From assembly GCA_003478355.1 (NCBI GenBank), contig QUFC01000046.1:1-31874 (forward strand): 31,874 nucleotides of DNA. The letters are read 5' to 3'. Shown in pieces: positions 15,493-25,400 of the stretch (the first letter of the stretch is position 1; every line of letters begins with the position of its first letter). The notes under the pieces were generated by a model. It was not told the DNA's origin and did not search any database. It saw only the letters and a program-made list of their open reading frames with translations. The DNA is from Lachnospiraceae bacterium AM48-27BH. Its GTDB lineage: Bacteria > Bacillota > Clostridia > Lachnospirales > Lachnospiraceae. Made by a program: the position numbers and the translations under genes.

Positions 15493-15999
15493 TCACCTGC
15501 GCATCTGGGACTTTGTATCTTCTTTATGGTATTTTTCACGATACAATTGAATCTTCTTCTCTACAAGTTTTTCCCCTTCATACCTCAACTTAATAGAGAA
15601 AAACCTCTCTTCTCCAGAAAGCAGAAGATCAAGAAACACCCGGTCTCCCTCCCAGGTGGGAAGCTGCGGCACCATAGCTTTATCAACCCAGCAGAGATTT
15701 CCCTCATTACATTCCATCAATTCACCGCTATATCCGTCCGCCGTATATACGAACATCAGTTCGGATTCGTATTGACTGTTTAAAAATGTTACCAGACCGC
15801 GAAGTTGATAAGACGTCAGTGTTAAACCAGTCTCCTCCTTCACTTCCCGAACCAGACACTCTTCCGGTGTTTCCTGCTCTTCTACATGACCGCCAACTCC
15901 GATCCATTTGCCTTCGTTCATATCATGGTGTTTTTTGACGCGGTGAAGCATCAAATACTGATTGTTGTGTTCGATGTAGCATAAAGTCGTTATTACCAT
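15493..15999 (-). CDS. NUDIX hydrolase (MutT-like)
   Basis: 168-residue cytoplasmic hydrolase of nucleoside diphosphates linked to another moiety. The Nudix box is present: GGHVEEQETPEECLVREVKEETG (shown here only as the family signature G..E.....A/C..RE..EE.G), at about residues 36-58. MVITTLCYIEHNNQYLMLHR is the usual N-terminal strand. The frame runs to 16035, but GAAGG lies 7 nt before the ATG at 15999. It resembles MutT/8-oxo-dGTP-type clostridial proteins; the exact substrate is unknown. Confidence 0.85.
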   Translation of the reverse strand: MVITTLCYIEHNNQYLMLHRVKKHHDMNEGKWIGVGGHVEEQETPEECLVREVKEETGLTLTSYQLRGLVTFLNSQYESELMFVYTADGYSGELMECNEGNLCWVDKAMVPQLPTWEGDRVFLDLLLSGEERFFSIKLRYEGEKLVEKKIQLYREKYHKEDTKSQMRR

Positions 16000-16058
16000 A
16001 CTTTTTCCTTCTATAATTTTTTCTATTTTATACAATCAATGGCTGTACTTTATCCCAT

Positions 16059-17087
16059 TTATATCTGTAAATTTTCGGCATATTGAAATGATATAATATC
16101 TCTAAGCGATGTTTGCAAGTATGCCTGTTCTTTATGCATAAAATCGACGATTTCATTTGTACTCATCGTTCCGATTTTTTCTATTACAATATCCAAAATT
16201 TTTATATCCTCATTTGAAAGTGACAAAAACTTTTGTTCACCGTTTAATAAAAAATGATATGCGTTGGTTTCACCCATATCAACCTCTTCGCAAGGAACAT
16301 CTTTTAAATCAATAATCGAATTATGCCCTACAGGAACAGCCCCCATTGGCAGTGCTTGATATACTAACCCAGTAATTGCAAAGCCTCTCTTTTTATAAGA
16401 TAAAGCATCTGCGTACCACATTAATTTCATAAGCTTTACTTTATATAAATTTGTAACCTTCAGTGAAGCTGCAAAATATCTAATTACATCTACCACTTTA
16501 TCAAGAGAAAGTTCCGTGTTACCTTGAAATAATGAATTTCCCTGATATTTTACATAATTAGCTGAGATTGCCTTTCTTAAATAACAGTCTTGATCTTTTT
16601 CAAATAGAACAGTTGCCGCTTTTAAATATTTTTGATAGGATTCTGGAGACAAATTTTCTTTTGCATCATTGAGCAATGACAAAAACCATTCTGGATCATT
16701 ACCAATTTTTTTTAAAATCGTATTATGGGCTTTATCCTGTACTTGATGGCTTTCATATCGGGTGATTGTTTTACCTCCCCAGCCAAGCAGCAAGCATAAA
16801 TCCCCCTGACTGATGCCATACTTTGCCCGAATGTCCCGGATCTGGCCAGATGTTAAGAGACCTTCTTTTTTTCTGTATGCATCTTTTAAACAGATATCGT
16901 TCTCTTTCATCTGCCGTTCATCCATATATAACTCATCTGTTGCATCACAATACCAGTATAATGCCTCATATTCAAGTTTGCTGTTTTTAAATGTGGCTTG
17001 TTCCTTCATAAGAATTGTCTTTACTTCGTGTTCTTCCATACAACATGGACACAATTTTTTTTCACTCTTTACCACTTTCATATCCAT
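16059..17087 (-). CDS. MqsA-like antitoxin with C-terminal Panacea (DUF4065) domain
   Basis: 342 residues in three parts. (1) Zinc-finger-like N-terminus with C13-x-x-C16 (LCPCC) and a single later Cys (WYCDATDELY, Cys47), so the second CxxC of E. coli MqsA is degenerate. (2) Helix-turn-helix at about 80-112 (IRDIRAKYGISQGDLCLLLG, then TRYE), matching the MqsA/Xre DNA-binding part. (3) C-terminal Panacea/SocA-like domain at about 190-340 (DVIRYFAASLKVTNLYKVKL, MKLMWYADAL, GLVYQALPMGAVP), known as an antitoxin module paired with many toxins. AGGAGG lies before the ATG. It follows the toxin-like gene by 11 bp, in the toxin-first order of mqsRA. Expected role: neutralise the toxin and repress the operon. 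Confidence 0.8.
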   Translation of the reverse strand: MDMKVVKSEKKLCPCCMEEHEVKTILMKEQATFKNSKLEYEALYWYCDATDELYMDERQMKENDICLKDAYRKKEGLLTSGQIRDIRAKYGISQGDLCLLLGWGGKTITRYESHQVQDKAHNTILKKIGNDPEWFLSLLNDAKENLSPESYQKYLKAATVLFEKDQDCYLRKAISANYVKYQGNSLFQGNTELSLDKVVDVIRYFAASLKVTNLYKVKLMKLMWYADALSYKKRGFAITGLVYQALPMGAVPVGHNSIIDLKDVPCEEVDMGETNAYHFLLNGEQKFLSLSNEDIKILDIVIEKIGTMSTNEIVDFMHKEQAYLQTSLRDIISFQYAENLQI

Positions 17088-17098
17088 GAAAACACCTC

Positions 17099-17539
17099 CT
17101 AATTCTTTCTATATGGGAACATTTCAGGTGTAAATGGTTTTTCAGCGAAATGAAATGACATCACAAATGTTGTTGTGTTCCCATACATTCCTAATAACTC
17201 TACTCTTATTTTAATATATACATCTTCCGTTCCATTATAAACCTTGCCAAATTCCCGCATTTCGCTTCTCTTTAGAAAACGTAGATCTTTTACTGTACGT
17301 ATATAATCATCAACAGATAACTTTAATAACTCACGTCTCAATGCATCTTCAGGATTTTCGTTTGGAAATAATGCATTGACTGTATACTGATTTGTATATC
17401 TTTCCTCACGTTTTTTATCAACAAGTCTTCTTACCTGAAAATTAATCCTTGCTCCATGATCAAGTGCAAATTTTAACTTTTGTATGTATGTTTTGACCTC
17501 TAACTCACTTTCAATTCGTGATTTTGTCTCATCTGCCAA
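17099..17539 (-). CDS. MqsR-like toxin (TTG start)
   Basis: 146 residues, soluble and basic. The C-terminal half has the MqsR-type pattern: LKLSVDDYIRTVKDLRF, a short linker, EDVYIKIRVELL and FVMSFHFAEKP. MqsR proteins are RelE-fold mRNA interferases. The open frame reaches 17617, but the ATG at 17579-17581 lies inside the -10 box of the promoter, so it cannot start translation from that promoter. The TTG at 17537-17539 has GGAGG 8 nt upstream and gives a leader of about 30 nt. E. coli MqsR has 98 residues, so this form has an N-terminal extension. The pairing with an MqsA-like antitoxin supports the call; activity is not shown. Confidence 0.68.
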   Translation of the reverse strand: MADETKSRIESELEVKTYIQKLKFALDHGARINFQVRRLVDKKREERYTNQYTVNALFPNENPEDALRRELLKLSVDDYIRTVKDLRFLKRSEMREFGKVYNGTEDVYIKIRVELLGMYGNTTTFVMSFHFAEKPFTPEMFPYRKN

Positions 17540-17558
17540 ATTTACACCCTCCAATATG

Positions 17559-17605
17559 GTATCATTTGATACTTTTATCATAGAACTTCTTTCTGTATTT
17601 GTCAA
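17559..17605 (-). promoter_or_regulatory. Consensus promoter and palindromic operator of the toxin-antitoxin operon
   Basis: On the minus strand TTGACA (17600-17605), 17 nt, TATGAT (17577-17582). Just downstream is the perfect palindrome GTATCATTTGATAC (17559-17572), which covers the predicted start site. A repressor bound there would block RNA polymerase, fitting autorepression by the HTH antitoxin. Confidence 0.75.
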
Positions 17606-17618
17606 ACAAAAAATCAAG

Positions 17619-17645
17619 AAGAGAGAACTTCTTTTATTCTCTCTT
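17619..17645 (-). terminator. Hairpin upstream of the toxin-antitoxin promoter
   Basis: AAGAGAGAA (17619-17627) and TTCTCTCTT (17637-17645), a 9-bp perfect stem. On the minus strand a T6 tract follows after about 4 nt. It may shield the operon from upstream transcription. Confidence 0.4.
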
Positions 17646-17720
17646 CCGGATCTGTTATCACCATGCTTCAGATTTGGATATTAACTAATTGCAGCGCCTT
17701 GGGTGAATGAAAATTCTCAT

Positions 17721-17766
17721 AAAAAAACTTGTCTACTTCTGAGCATAATACTCTAAGTAGACAAGT
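17721..17766 (-). terminator. Terminator of the MetE-like gene
   Basis: ACTTGTCTACTT (17727-17738) and AAGTAGACAAGT (17755-17766), a 12-bp perfect stem. On the minus strand it is followed by seven T. It lies 42 bp after the stop at 17808. Confidence 0.85.
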
Positions 17767-17807
17767 CTATAAATTTTTTGATATATTTTGTGATCTTAAT
17801 CTGGTTT

Positions 17808-18928
17808 TTATCTGCCCCAGACTTCTTCCGCTACTTCTTTCACCAGTCTCATCTTCGCCCACTGCTCCTCTTCTGTCAGCTTGTTGCCGATCTCGCAGGA
17901 GGCGAATCCGCACTGCGGACTTAAGTACAAACGATCCAGCGGAACGTATTTTGCCGCTTCATGGATCCGGCTAATGACCACCTGCTTGTCCTCCAGAACC
18001 GGGGATTTGGTGGTGATCAGACCCAGAACCACCTTTTTTCACCAGACACTTTAGCAAGCGGAGCAAAACCACCAGAACGTTCATCGTCATACTCTAAGAA
18101 GTAGGCATTGACATGTTCCTCTCCGAACAGGATATCCGCTACGGAGTCATAAGCGCCCTCGCTTGCGTAGGTCGAGTGGAAATTGCCGCGGCAGACATGG
18201 GTGTTGATGATCATATCCTTCGGCGCATTGGCGATCACACGGTTGTTGATGTCTTTATGGGATTTCTGGACTTCGATCAGACCTTCTCTGGTGGTTCCAT
18301 AAAGGATATGTCCGATCTTATCTGCGAACATTCCCCATGTGCAGTCATCTAACTGGATATTTCTGCAGCCTGCTGCATAAAGCTGATCGATCACCTTTCC
18401 ATATACCGCTACGATATCATCTGCCAGTTCTTCATCATTTGCGTAAACTTTCTCCGTGTGTTCCCGGTTAAATGGCATGGTGAACTGGGCAAGCATCTGG
18501 GCTGGTGCCGGCATGGTCTGTTTTGCCACCGTATTTTCATCTTCCAGGGCTTTGACGAAACGGAAATGATCGACAAACGGGTGCTCTTTTGACAGGTTGA
18601 TTTTTCCTATGATATAAGTGTCATCAACCATTGCTGCCTCTCCGTGAAATGGCAATCCTGTCTTGGTCGGCACATGACCAACACCATCAAATCCCCACAT
18701 GAAATCCAGATGCCAGGTGGCTCTGCGGAACTCGCCGTCCGTGATCACATGGTAACCAAGCTCTTTGATCTTCGCTGCCAGTTCCCGAATGCATTCATCC
18801 TCAACTACTTTTAATGCAGCATAGTCAATAGCTCCCTCATCGAACTGTCTTCTTGCTTTCTTTAATTTCTCCGGTCTTAAAAAGCTTCCTACAAAATCAT
18901 AACGGAATGGTGTCTGCAATTTGCTCAT
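17808..18928 (-). pseudogene. MetE-like cobalamin-independent methyltransferase (YxjG type), frameshifted
   Basis: Single-domain relative of the C-terminal half of MetE, which methylates homocysteine or a similar thiol. Zinc ligands are visible: His and Cys in NTHVCRGNF, Glu in FLEYDDERSGGF, and Cys in LSPQCGFAS. The substrate-binding start VGSFLRP is present. The first frame runs from the ATG at 18928 (GGAGG 8 nt away) to SGEK, then goes out of frame. The second frame continues VVLGLITTKSPVLEDKQVV to the stop at 17808. One missing base in the run of six T at 18034-18039 joins them into about 373 residues. A TATAAT -10 lies at 18983-18988. The LysR gene upstream may regulate it (inference). 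Confidence 0.78.
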
Positions 18929-19021
18929 ATTTATTTCCTCCATGTATCTTCATAATTTTTCTCTATCGGTGAATCTGTCGTTATTATATAGGAAGAAATG
19001 ATTTTTGAAAAATACAGAAAA

Positions 19022-19062
19022 AGAGCGGTTAGCCATAGTTTTAAGTTATGGCAAGCCACTCT
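19022..19062 (-). terminator. Terminator of the LysR gene
   Basis: A stem with GCCATA/TTATGGC at its core and AGAG/CTCT outside, followed on the minus strand by CTTTTTCT. It lies about 50 bp past the stop at 19111 and directly upstream of the MetE-like promoter. Confidence 0.7.
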
Positions 19063-19110
19063 ATAAATGTCAAAATGATTGTACTTATGAAGGTGCTGGA
19101 TCGTTACAAG

Positions 19111-20010
19111 CTATTGGAGATACTGGTTCAATGCCTCTAAATAAGAGTTTCCCACCCGGCTGATCATACCTTTCCTGTGGGAAATATAACCGATCCGCAT
19201 ATTACTTTCCTGGGCTAACGGCACTGCTATAATGTCTTTGCCATTTAATTTCTCATCAATCACACCACTGCACACCGTGTATCCGTTAAGACCGATCAGC
19301 AGGTTAAATAATGTCGCCCGGTCGCGGACCCGGATGTTCTTTTTCCGCTCAAATGGGGAAAATATCTCTTCGGAGAAATAAAAGGAATTGTGTTCTCCCT
19401 GTTCATAGGAAAGATACGGGTACTGTTCCAGTTCCTCGTTGGTAATGATCTCTCTTCCCGCCAGCGGATGATTTCTGCTGATAAACACATGAGGTTTTGC
19501 AATGAAGAGCAGATGGAATTCCAGGTCATGGGATTTTAAGATCTTGTCCATCACTACCTCATTGAAATCATTCAGAAACAGAATACCAATCTCACTACGC
19601 ATTCTGGCCACATCTTCAATGATCTCATATGTCTGGGTCTCTCGCAGACTGAAATCATACTCATCCTGTCCATACTGCTTGATCAGATCTACAAATGCAT
19701 TGACCGCAAAGGAATAATGCTGTGTGGACACACAGAATTTCTTTTTCCCACCATGACCTCCCTTGTATTTATCCTCCAGAATCGCCGCCTGATCCAAGAC
19801 CTGTCTGGCATAACCCAGGAACTCATCGCCCTCCCTGGATAAACTGATTCCCTTGTTTGTCCGGTTAAAGATCACGATGTTCATTTCTTTTTCCAGCTCA
19901 TGGATTGCTTTTGTAAGGCTCGGCTGAGACACGTAAAGTTTACCTGCTGCCTCGGTGATGGTTCCTGTTTCCGCTACCGTTATCACATATTTTAATTGTT
20001 GAAATGTCAT
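19111..20010 (-). CDS. LysR family transcriptional regulator
   Basis: 299 residues. The N-terminal winged HTH is typical: MTFQQLKYVITVAETGTITE, then AAGKLYVSQPSLTKAIHELE and FNRTNKGISLSREG. A periplasmic-binding-protein-like effector domain follows from about residue 90. GGTGG lies 5 nt before the ATG at 20010; a GTG at 20019 is in frame but overlaps that site. It is divergent from the flavodiiron gene and on the same strand as the MetE-like gene. Either could be its target. Confidence 0.92.
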   Translation of the reverse strand: MTFQQLKYVITVAETGTITEAAGKLYVSQPSLTKAIHELEKEMNIVIFNRTNKGISLSREGDEFLGYARQVLDQAAILEDKYKGGHGGKKKFCVSTQHYSFAVNAFVDLIKQYGQDEYDFSLRETQTYEIIEDVARMRSEIGILFLNDFNEVVMDKILKSHDLEFHLLFIAKPHVFISRNHPLAGREIITNEELEQYPYLSYEQGEHNSFYFSEEIFSPFERKKNIRVRDRATLFNLLIGLNGYTVCSGVIDEKLNGKDIIAVPLAQESNMRIGYISHRKGMISRVGNSYLEALNQYLQ

Positions 20011-20097
20011 AGTATCCACCTATATGTTTTTTCATTACTGCCAGTATAACGCTTTTCCCATGATGTGTCGATGATTTTTGCCGTTTGCAGTTTCTTA

Positions 20098-20126
20098 TTT
20101 ACACTGAACTATTTTCGTGCTATAAT
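20098..20126 (+). promoter_or_regulatory. Promoter of the flavodiiron gene
   Basis: TTTACA (20098-20103), 17 nt, TATAAT (20121-20126). The leader to the ATG at 20186 is about 53 nt. It lies in the 175-bp region divergent from the LysR gene. Confidence 0.75.
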
Positions 20127-20185
20127 AAAATTTAAAAGAAAATAGTAACTATTCCTATATTTTACCATTCAAGGAGGATTTTCCC

Positions 20186-21352
20186 ATGAGCAATGTTGTG
20201 ATTTCTGATTCTATTAAGTATATCGGTGCGGATGATACGACTCTGGATCTGTTTGAGAGCCAGTATCAGATTCCTCACGGCGTTTCCTATAATTCCTATG
20301 TAATCCTGGACGAGAAAATTGCGGTTATGGATACCATTGATGCCAGAAAGGGTGATGAATGGATGGCAAATCTGGAGACAGTTTTAGCTGGCCGTACTCC
20401 AGATTATTTGGTGATCTCCCACTTAGAGCCAGATCACGCAGCGAATATTAAGCGTCTGGCAGATCATTTTCCTCAGATGAAACTGGTGTTAAGCGCCAAG
20501 GCAAAAGCAATGCTTCCTCAATTTTTCGATATCGCCAATTTGAATGACCGCTGCATCACGGTAGCAGAAGGAAATGAACTGGAGCTGGGCTCCCATAAAC
20601 TGAAATTCTTCATGGCTCCTATGGTCCATTGGCCAGAGGTCATGGTCGAATACGAGGAGACCGAGAAAGTGCTGTTCTCTGCAGACGGTTTTGGTAAATT
20701 CGGCGCTCTCTGCTATGACGATGAATGGACCGACGAAGCAAGAAGATATTATATCAACATCGTTGGTAAATATGGTACTCCGGTGCAGACTCTTTTAAAG
20801 AAAGCTGCTACACTGGACATTCAGACCATCTGCCCGCTTCATGGTCCTGTTTTGAAAGAAAATCTTGGTTTTTACATTGACAAATACATGACCTGGAGCA
20901 GCTATACTCCTGAAGAAGATGGCGTGCTGGTTGCCTGCGCTTCCATCCACGGCAACACCAGGGCTGCTGCAGAAAAAATGGTGGAGATCTTAAAATCCAA
21001 AGGTGCTGATGTTGTATTTACCGACTTAACCCGCGATGACATGGCAGAGGCTGTTTCCAATGCATTCCGCTACAGCAAACTGGTGCTGGCTGCTGCTTCT
21101 TACGATGCAGGCGTATTCCCTCCAATGGAAGATTTCTTAAACCGTCTGTCCCACAAAGCATTCCAGAAACGTGCGGTTGCCCTGATTGAAAATGGTTCCT
21201 GGGCTCCATGTGCTGCAAAATCCATGAAAGCAATCCTGGATACCATGAAGAGCCTGGATATCTGTGAAAAAACCGTTTCCATCAAATCTACCATGAAAGA
21301 CGCGGATGTGTCTTCTATGGTAGCACTGGCTGATGAATTATTAGAAAAATAA
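20186..21352 (+). CDS. FprA family A-type flavoprotein (flavodiiron O2/NO reductase)
   Basis: 388-residue cytoplasmic two-domain enzyme that reduces oxygen (or NO) to protect anaerobes. The metallo-beta-lactamase-like domain (about 1-245) holds the diiron ligands: SHLEPDH (H-x-E-x-D-H), His in PMVHWPEV, Asp in FSADGFG and His in CPLHGPV. The flavodoxin domain (about 250-388) starts with the FMN loop VACASIHGNTRAAAEK and has LAAASYDAGVFPPME and ENGSWAP. There is no C-terminal rubredoxin, so an external electron donor is needed. AAGGAGG lies before the ATG. It is a single-gene unit with its own promoter. Confidence 0.94.
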   Translation: MSNVVISDSIKYIGADDTTLDLFESQYQIPHGVSYNSYVILDEKIAVMDTIDARKGDEWMANLETVLAGRTPDYLVISHLEPDHAANIKRLADHFPQMKLVLSAKAKAMLPQFFDIANLNDRCITVAEGNELELGSHKLKFFMAPMVHWPEVMVEYEETEKVLFSADGFGKFGALCYDDEWTDEARRYYINIVGKYGTPVQTLLKKAATLDIQTICPLHGPVLKENLGFYIDKYMTWSSYTPEEDGVLVACASIHGNTRAAAEKMVEILKSKGADVVFTDLTRDDMAEAVSNAFRYSKLVLAAASYDAGVFPPMEDFLNRLSHKAFQKRAVALIENGSWAPCAAKSMKAILDTMKSLDICEKTVSIKSTMKDADVSSMVALADELLEK

Positions 21353-21429
21353 TAACGGTTCCTTCGATCTGCTCACTTGCTTGACTGACCGCATGAAAAC
21401 TGGATTTGCAAGCGAAATTAAGTCTTATA

Positions 21430-22209
21430 TTAAGCTTTATATTTTGCCATAATCTTTCCACAGGCAGTTCCAACTTCATCATAGGCCCGCTGGAAATAAT
21501 GGTAGGAATCCCGCATCAATGTTAAATATGGTTCAAAGCTGGCGGCTAACGTGAAGAAGCCATTTTCCCGGCACAGTTCTTCCTGAGCCTGACGGATGAC
21601 TTCATAGCGTTTATCCCATGCTTTTCCTTTTTCACCATGAAGCAGATAGTTGAAATGCCCGATCTGAACAAGGAAAACATGGGAAGCACCAGCTTTTTTG
21701 AATTGTTCCATCAATTCCTGGGTATTTTTCTTATAAATTTCCTTCGTCACCTGATGATCTCCATCGGTCTCTCCCTGACACCACACTACATAGATGTCCC
21801 GTACCGCAATCTGATGGTCGGAAAGATAGCACTTGGCGCTCTCCAGGCGGCTGACTGCATCGGAAATATAGGATTTCTTCCACTGCTCTGTAGAAGTTCC
21901 ACCCTTGGAAGCTGACACTCCAATGACCACGTGGCCTGTCTGACGGTAATACTCATTGACCAGAGCCGTCACCATACTTCCGGAACGTTTCGTACCTCCA
22001 TCTTCTGTCCGGTCTGAAAGTCCATTTGCCCGGTCCTCATGGAGACCAAATGGCTCCTGAATCGGAATCAGATCTTCTGGTGCGCTGACCGCTTTATATT
22101 CATATCCGGCTCCCGGAAGACATTCCGGCGCATCCTCTGCGTCCCCCCGGCCTGCCATATTTGACTGACCTGCAAATACAATAAGATCCACTGCTGATGT
22201 AATTTCCAT
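21430..22209 (-). CDS. SGNH-type carbohydrate/sialate acetylesterase-like protein (SASA/DUF303)
   Basis: 259 residues, no signal peptide. The block I motif FAGQSNMAG carries the expected nucleophile Ser (about residue 16). VVWCQGETDG matches the WHQGE(S/T)D block, with Cys in place of His before Gln. The C-terminal region DSYHYFQRAYDEVG holds the likely catalytic Asp/His. These enzymes remove acetyl groups from sugars. The missing signal suggests work on imported substrates. GGAGG lies before the ATG; the promoter is at 22307-22335. Confidence 0.82.
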   Translation of the reverse strand: MEITSAVDLIVFAGQSNMAGRGDAEDAPECLPGAGYEYKAVSAPEDLIPIQEPFGLHEDRANGLSDRTEDGGTKRSGSMVTALVNEYYRQTGHVVIGVSASKGGTSTEQWKKSYISDAVSRLESAKCYLSDHQIAVRDIYVVWCQGETDGDHQVTKEIYKKNTQELMEQFKKAGASHVFLVQIGHFNYLLHGEKGKAWDKRYEVIRQAQEELCRENGFFTLAASFEPYLTLMRDSYHYFQRAYDEVGTACGKIMAKYKA

Positions 22210-22306
22210 GTATTTATTCCTCCGATTTATGGGATTTAATCCGTAGATTTTTTTACTGTTTCGTATATCCGCGCACTTACTGCACTGATCTTACTACCTG
22301 TTTATG

Positions 22307-22335
22307 ATTATAGATAGCAAAATCTGTTTTTTCAA
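22307..22335 (-). promoter_or_regulatory. Promoter of the acetylesterase-like gene
   Basis: On the minus strand TTGAAA (22330-22335), 17 nt, TATAAT (22307-22312), with a leader of about 90 nt. Confidence 0.72.
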
Positions 22336-22360
22336 GGCGAAATAGAGTCCACATATAGCA

Positions 22361-22399
22361 AAAGCAGACGTCACATTTTTCGACATGGACGTCTGCTTT
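22361..22399 (-). terminator. Terminator of the surface protein gene
   Basis: A 12-bp perfect stem, AAAGCAGACGTC (22361-22372) with GACGTCTGCTTT (22388-22399), about 25 bp past the stop at 22425. T-rich flanks occur on both strands, so it can serve either direction. Confidence 0.8.
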
Positions 22400-22424
22400 C
22401 GTTTTCTAAAATATCATCGTTTCC

Positions 22425-25400
22425 TTATTCCGCTGCCGCTTCTTCTGTTTCAGCAGAGACTTCACCATCTGTCTCCGTCTCTACTTCTTCCGCCTCTTCA
22501 ACCTGGTCTTCAGAAAAATCTTCTTTCTTAGTCTCCTCTGTTTCTGGAGTTTCGGTTATTTCTTCCTCTTCGCTTTTAGATTTCTCTGCTTCAGAAGATT
22601 CATCCGCATTTTCAGCCTCTTCTGTTTCATTTGCTTTGTCCTCTGTATCTTCGGTAACGTCTGTTGTGTCTTCTGTCACTTCTTCCGTTACTTCTGGAAG
22701 GATGATATCAAATTTTGGAAGTTCTGTGGCCTGAGCCGGAAGCAGGACATCCGTAACCGGAAGCTGGACTAAAGATGCTAAGAGTTTCTCTGCTGCCGCA
22801 CTGTCGGATAAAACAAATCCAGAACCCGTATAAACAATTGTAAATGTAGCATCTTCATATCCTTCAGAAGAAATCACAATCACTGTTGTAGCTCCTGTTT
22901 CCGTATTGTTAAAACCGCTGGCAGAAATCTTTAAGTGATCAAAATCAGAATTACTTTGAGAATCATCAACGGTATATAACATATAATAGCCATCTCCATA
23001 AAAGAAGCTGAAAGATGCAAACTCATAGAAATCATTTCCAACCTTCACATCTGTAATATTTTGCAGATACGTCTTTAAAACGGTTCTATTGGTTTCACTA
23101 AATCCAATCAAATAACCATTATCTGTATGGCTGAAACTGGTGATATCCATTGTTTTGACCTGATCTGGCCCTTTCTCTCCATCTGTTTCTGCCTGATATA
23201 CCAAATCATTATATCCGTCTGCTTTTAATGTAATTGTTACTTTTTCACCAACAAATCCATCCGTTGTTAGATCAATCACATCATAGTTGCTTCCCCATAA
23301 ACCAGAGCTATCTGTCAATTTCCATGTATACTGATCGCTGGAATAGAGACTGGAGTAACTGCTCTTTTTATAAGTTTTCGTTCCTACGGTTACTTCTGTC
23401 ACTTTTGATAAATAGTCTTTCAAAGTACCTGAAGCCGGTGTTCCAAAACTCATATGATAATATTCCAAAGAGCGATTATAGGAATCCGTCAGTTTCTCAA
23501 ATCCACTTACTTCTGGAGGTGTTAATTTCTCTACAACAGGCTCATCATTCAAATCTACGGTATAATTCAAATCAGCATAACCAGTTGCTTTGATGATTAC
23601 CTGATAGCCATCTGCAAAACCATCTGTTGTGAAATCTAATACATCGTAATCATAGTATCCAAATGCTGTATTAGAAACATATTTTTTGCATGTAAAAGTA
23701 TCATATGCTTTCATGGAACCACTAGAAACTGTATAATTTTCACCATTTACAGTCACTTCAGTAATTGCTGTCAGATAAGCTTTCTTTTCTTCTGCATTCA
23801 TTCCAGAAAAAGCCATACGGTAATATTCAACATTTCCGTCAAAGAAATTATCCTCCGATTTCTTTTCTACGCCCGCAACTGTTGGTGCATCCTTCGTTTC
23901 CTCTGCTGGAGTTTCTTCCTGAACTACCTTAAAGTCTGCAGTCAACTCAAATCCATTATAATACTTCGCCCGAATGGAAATCGTATGTTCACCCGGTTCT
24001 ACGTGATGAAGAACAAGCTGATTCTTTTCTTTATCCAGATCATAATATGGAGATGTACTTCCATAATAGGACTCATTATCCACAACATTCTTGGTTCCAT
24101 CTAAGGTTACGGTCAGATAACGGCTTAAGAAATCACCATTGGTTCCAGTTACCTCAAAGGTTGCATCAGTGTAATAATACTCTCTGCTTCCGTTTTCAAC
24201 TTTTGTTGCTGTGAATGCATTTTCACCGTCCTCGTACACCACCTTCAACGCCAGATCTTTTGCATCTTCCAGTTCCACACTATAAGTGAAAGTCACATAA
24301 TTGGTCTTATAACCTTCTGCGTCAATGGTCAGCTTGTACTCTTCGCCAGGTGTGAAGATGTCTGCATCAATGGTAATGGTGTTATTTTCTGTATCTTTGC
24401 TCCATTTAGAGGAGTCCAGAGCATGAGAATTGCCATTTACCGTTACTGCACTGACTTTTTCGATGTAAGCGGCTTCTTCGCATGCAAGTACAATTGCACC
24501 GCCTTCCGCATTCTGCTGAACGGTCAATTCTGGCGCTGTCAGACGGCTGAAGTTGCCATTCTGCTGGATTTCGCCGAGAAGGCCATCTTCCAGTACCTCT
24601 TTAGCTGTTGCTGGATTGTTCGGATTAATCTTTCCTTCACTCTTGTACTCTGCAAATGGAAGGATACGTCCTTCTTTGGCTTTTTGAGTTTCTACGGAAT
24701 TGATATAATCAACCCAGTCATAATACTCGTCACCCTCATCGTATACTGCATCATCGATGACACCGTACCACCAGTCAATGACCGCCTTGGATGCATCAAT
24801 TTCCATATACAGCTTCTCCAACAGTCTGGCATTTACCAGCAGGTCAGAGTCGAAGATCAGGTTTGCGGAAATTGCGGAACTTCCAGAGCCGCTGGAGCCG
24901 GAACCACTTCCACTGGAACCGCCGGTTGCCATGCTGATTCCGTCTACTGAGTTATAAGCTGCAGCAGAAACATGAACTTCTGTAGGAGATTCTCCGTCTG
25001 TAACGCTGAATACTTTAGAAAATGTCTGGAATCCATTTGCATAAATGGTGATCTCATAATTTCCTTCGTATTTCAGATGATTTACCAGGTCATTGTACAG
25101 AACAAAACAATCAGAGCTGATTAAATACTGATCATCAATGCTTGCCAGATCCTCAACTTCACCCTTTGGATTCTTTAAGGTCACACGCTCTACCGGATTT
25201 TCAATTCCATATACAAAGTTTTTGATGGAGAAATGAAGATTTTTACCGGAAATCGGTGTCTCCTGAAGCATTAGTTCTGGTTTTTCGTAATTTACTACGT
25301 GAATTGGAACCAGTGCTGTGCCCTGATTAGAAGTTTTCACTCTCACGTAATAACGGCCATTGCCGGTGAAATTACCCTGTCCATTTCCATCGCTTGCAGT

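Noticed and set aside
15232..15783. Plus-strand open frame of 183 codons
   Set aside because: Antisense to the AraC and NUDIX genes, whose motifs are clear on the other strand; no ribosome site and an unlikely composition.
17540..17617. Upstream ATG or earlier start for the MqsR-like toxin
   Set aside because: The ATG at 17579-17581 is inside the -10 box; the mRNA would begin after it.
18929..19110. T-box or SAM riboswitch before the MetE-like gene
   Set aside because: The gap holds a LysR terminator, a -10 box and a short leader; it is too short, and no T-box or S-box core was recognised.
22425..22800. LPXTG sorting signal at the C-terminus of the surface protein
   Set aside because: The tail is acidic with no LPXTG-like motif, no hydrophobic segment and no basic end.
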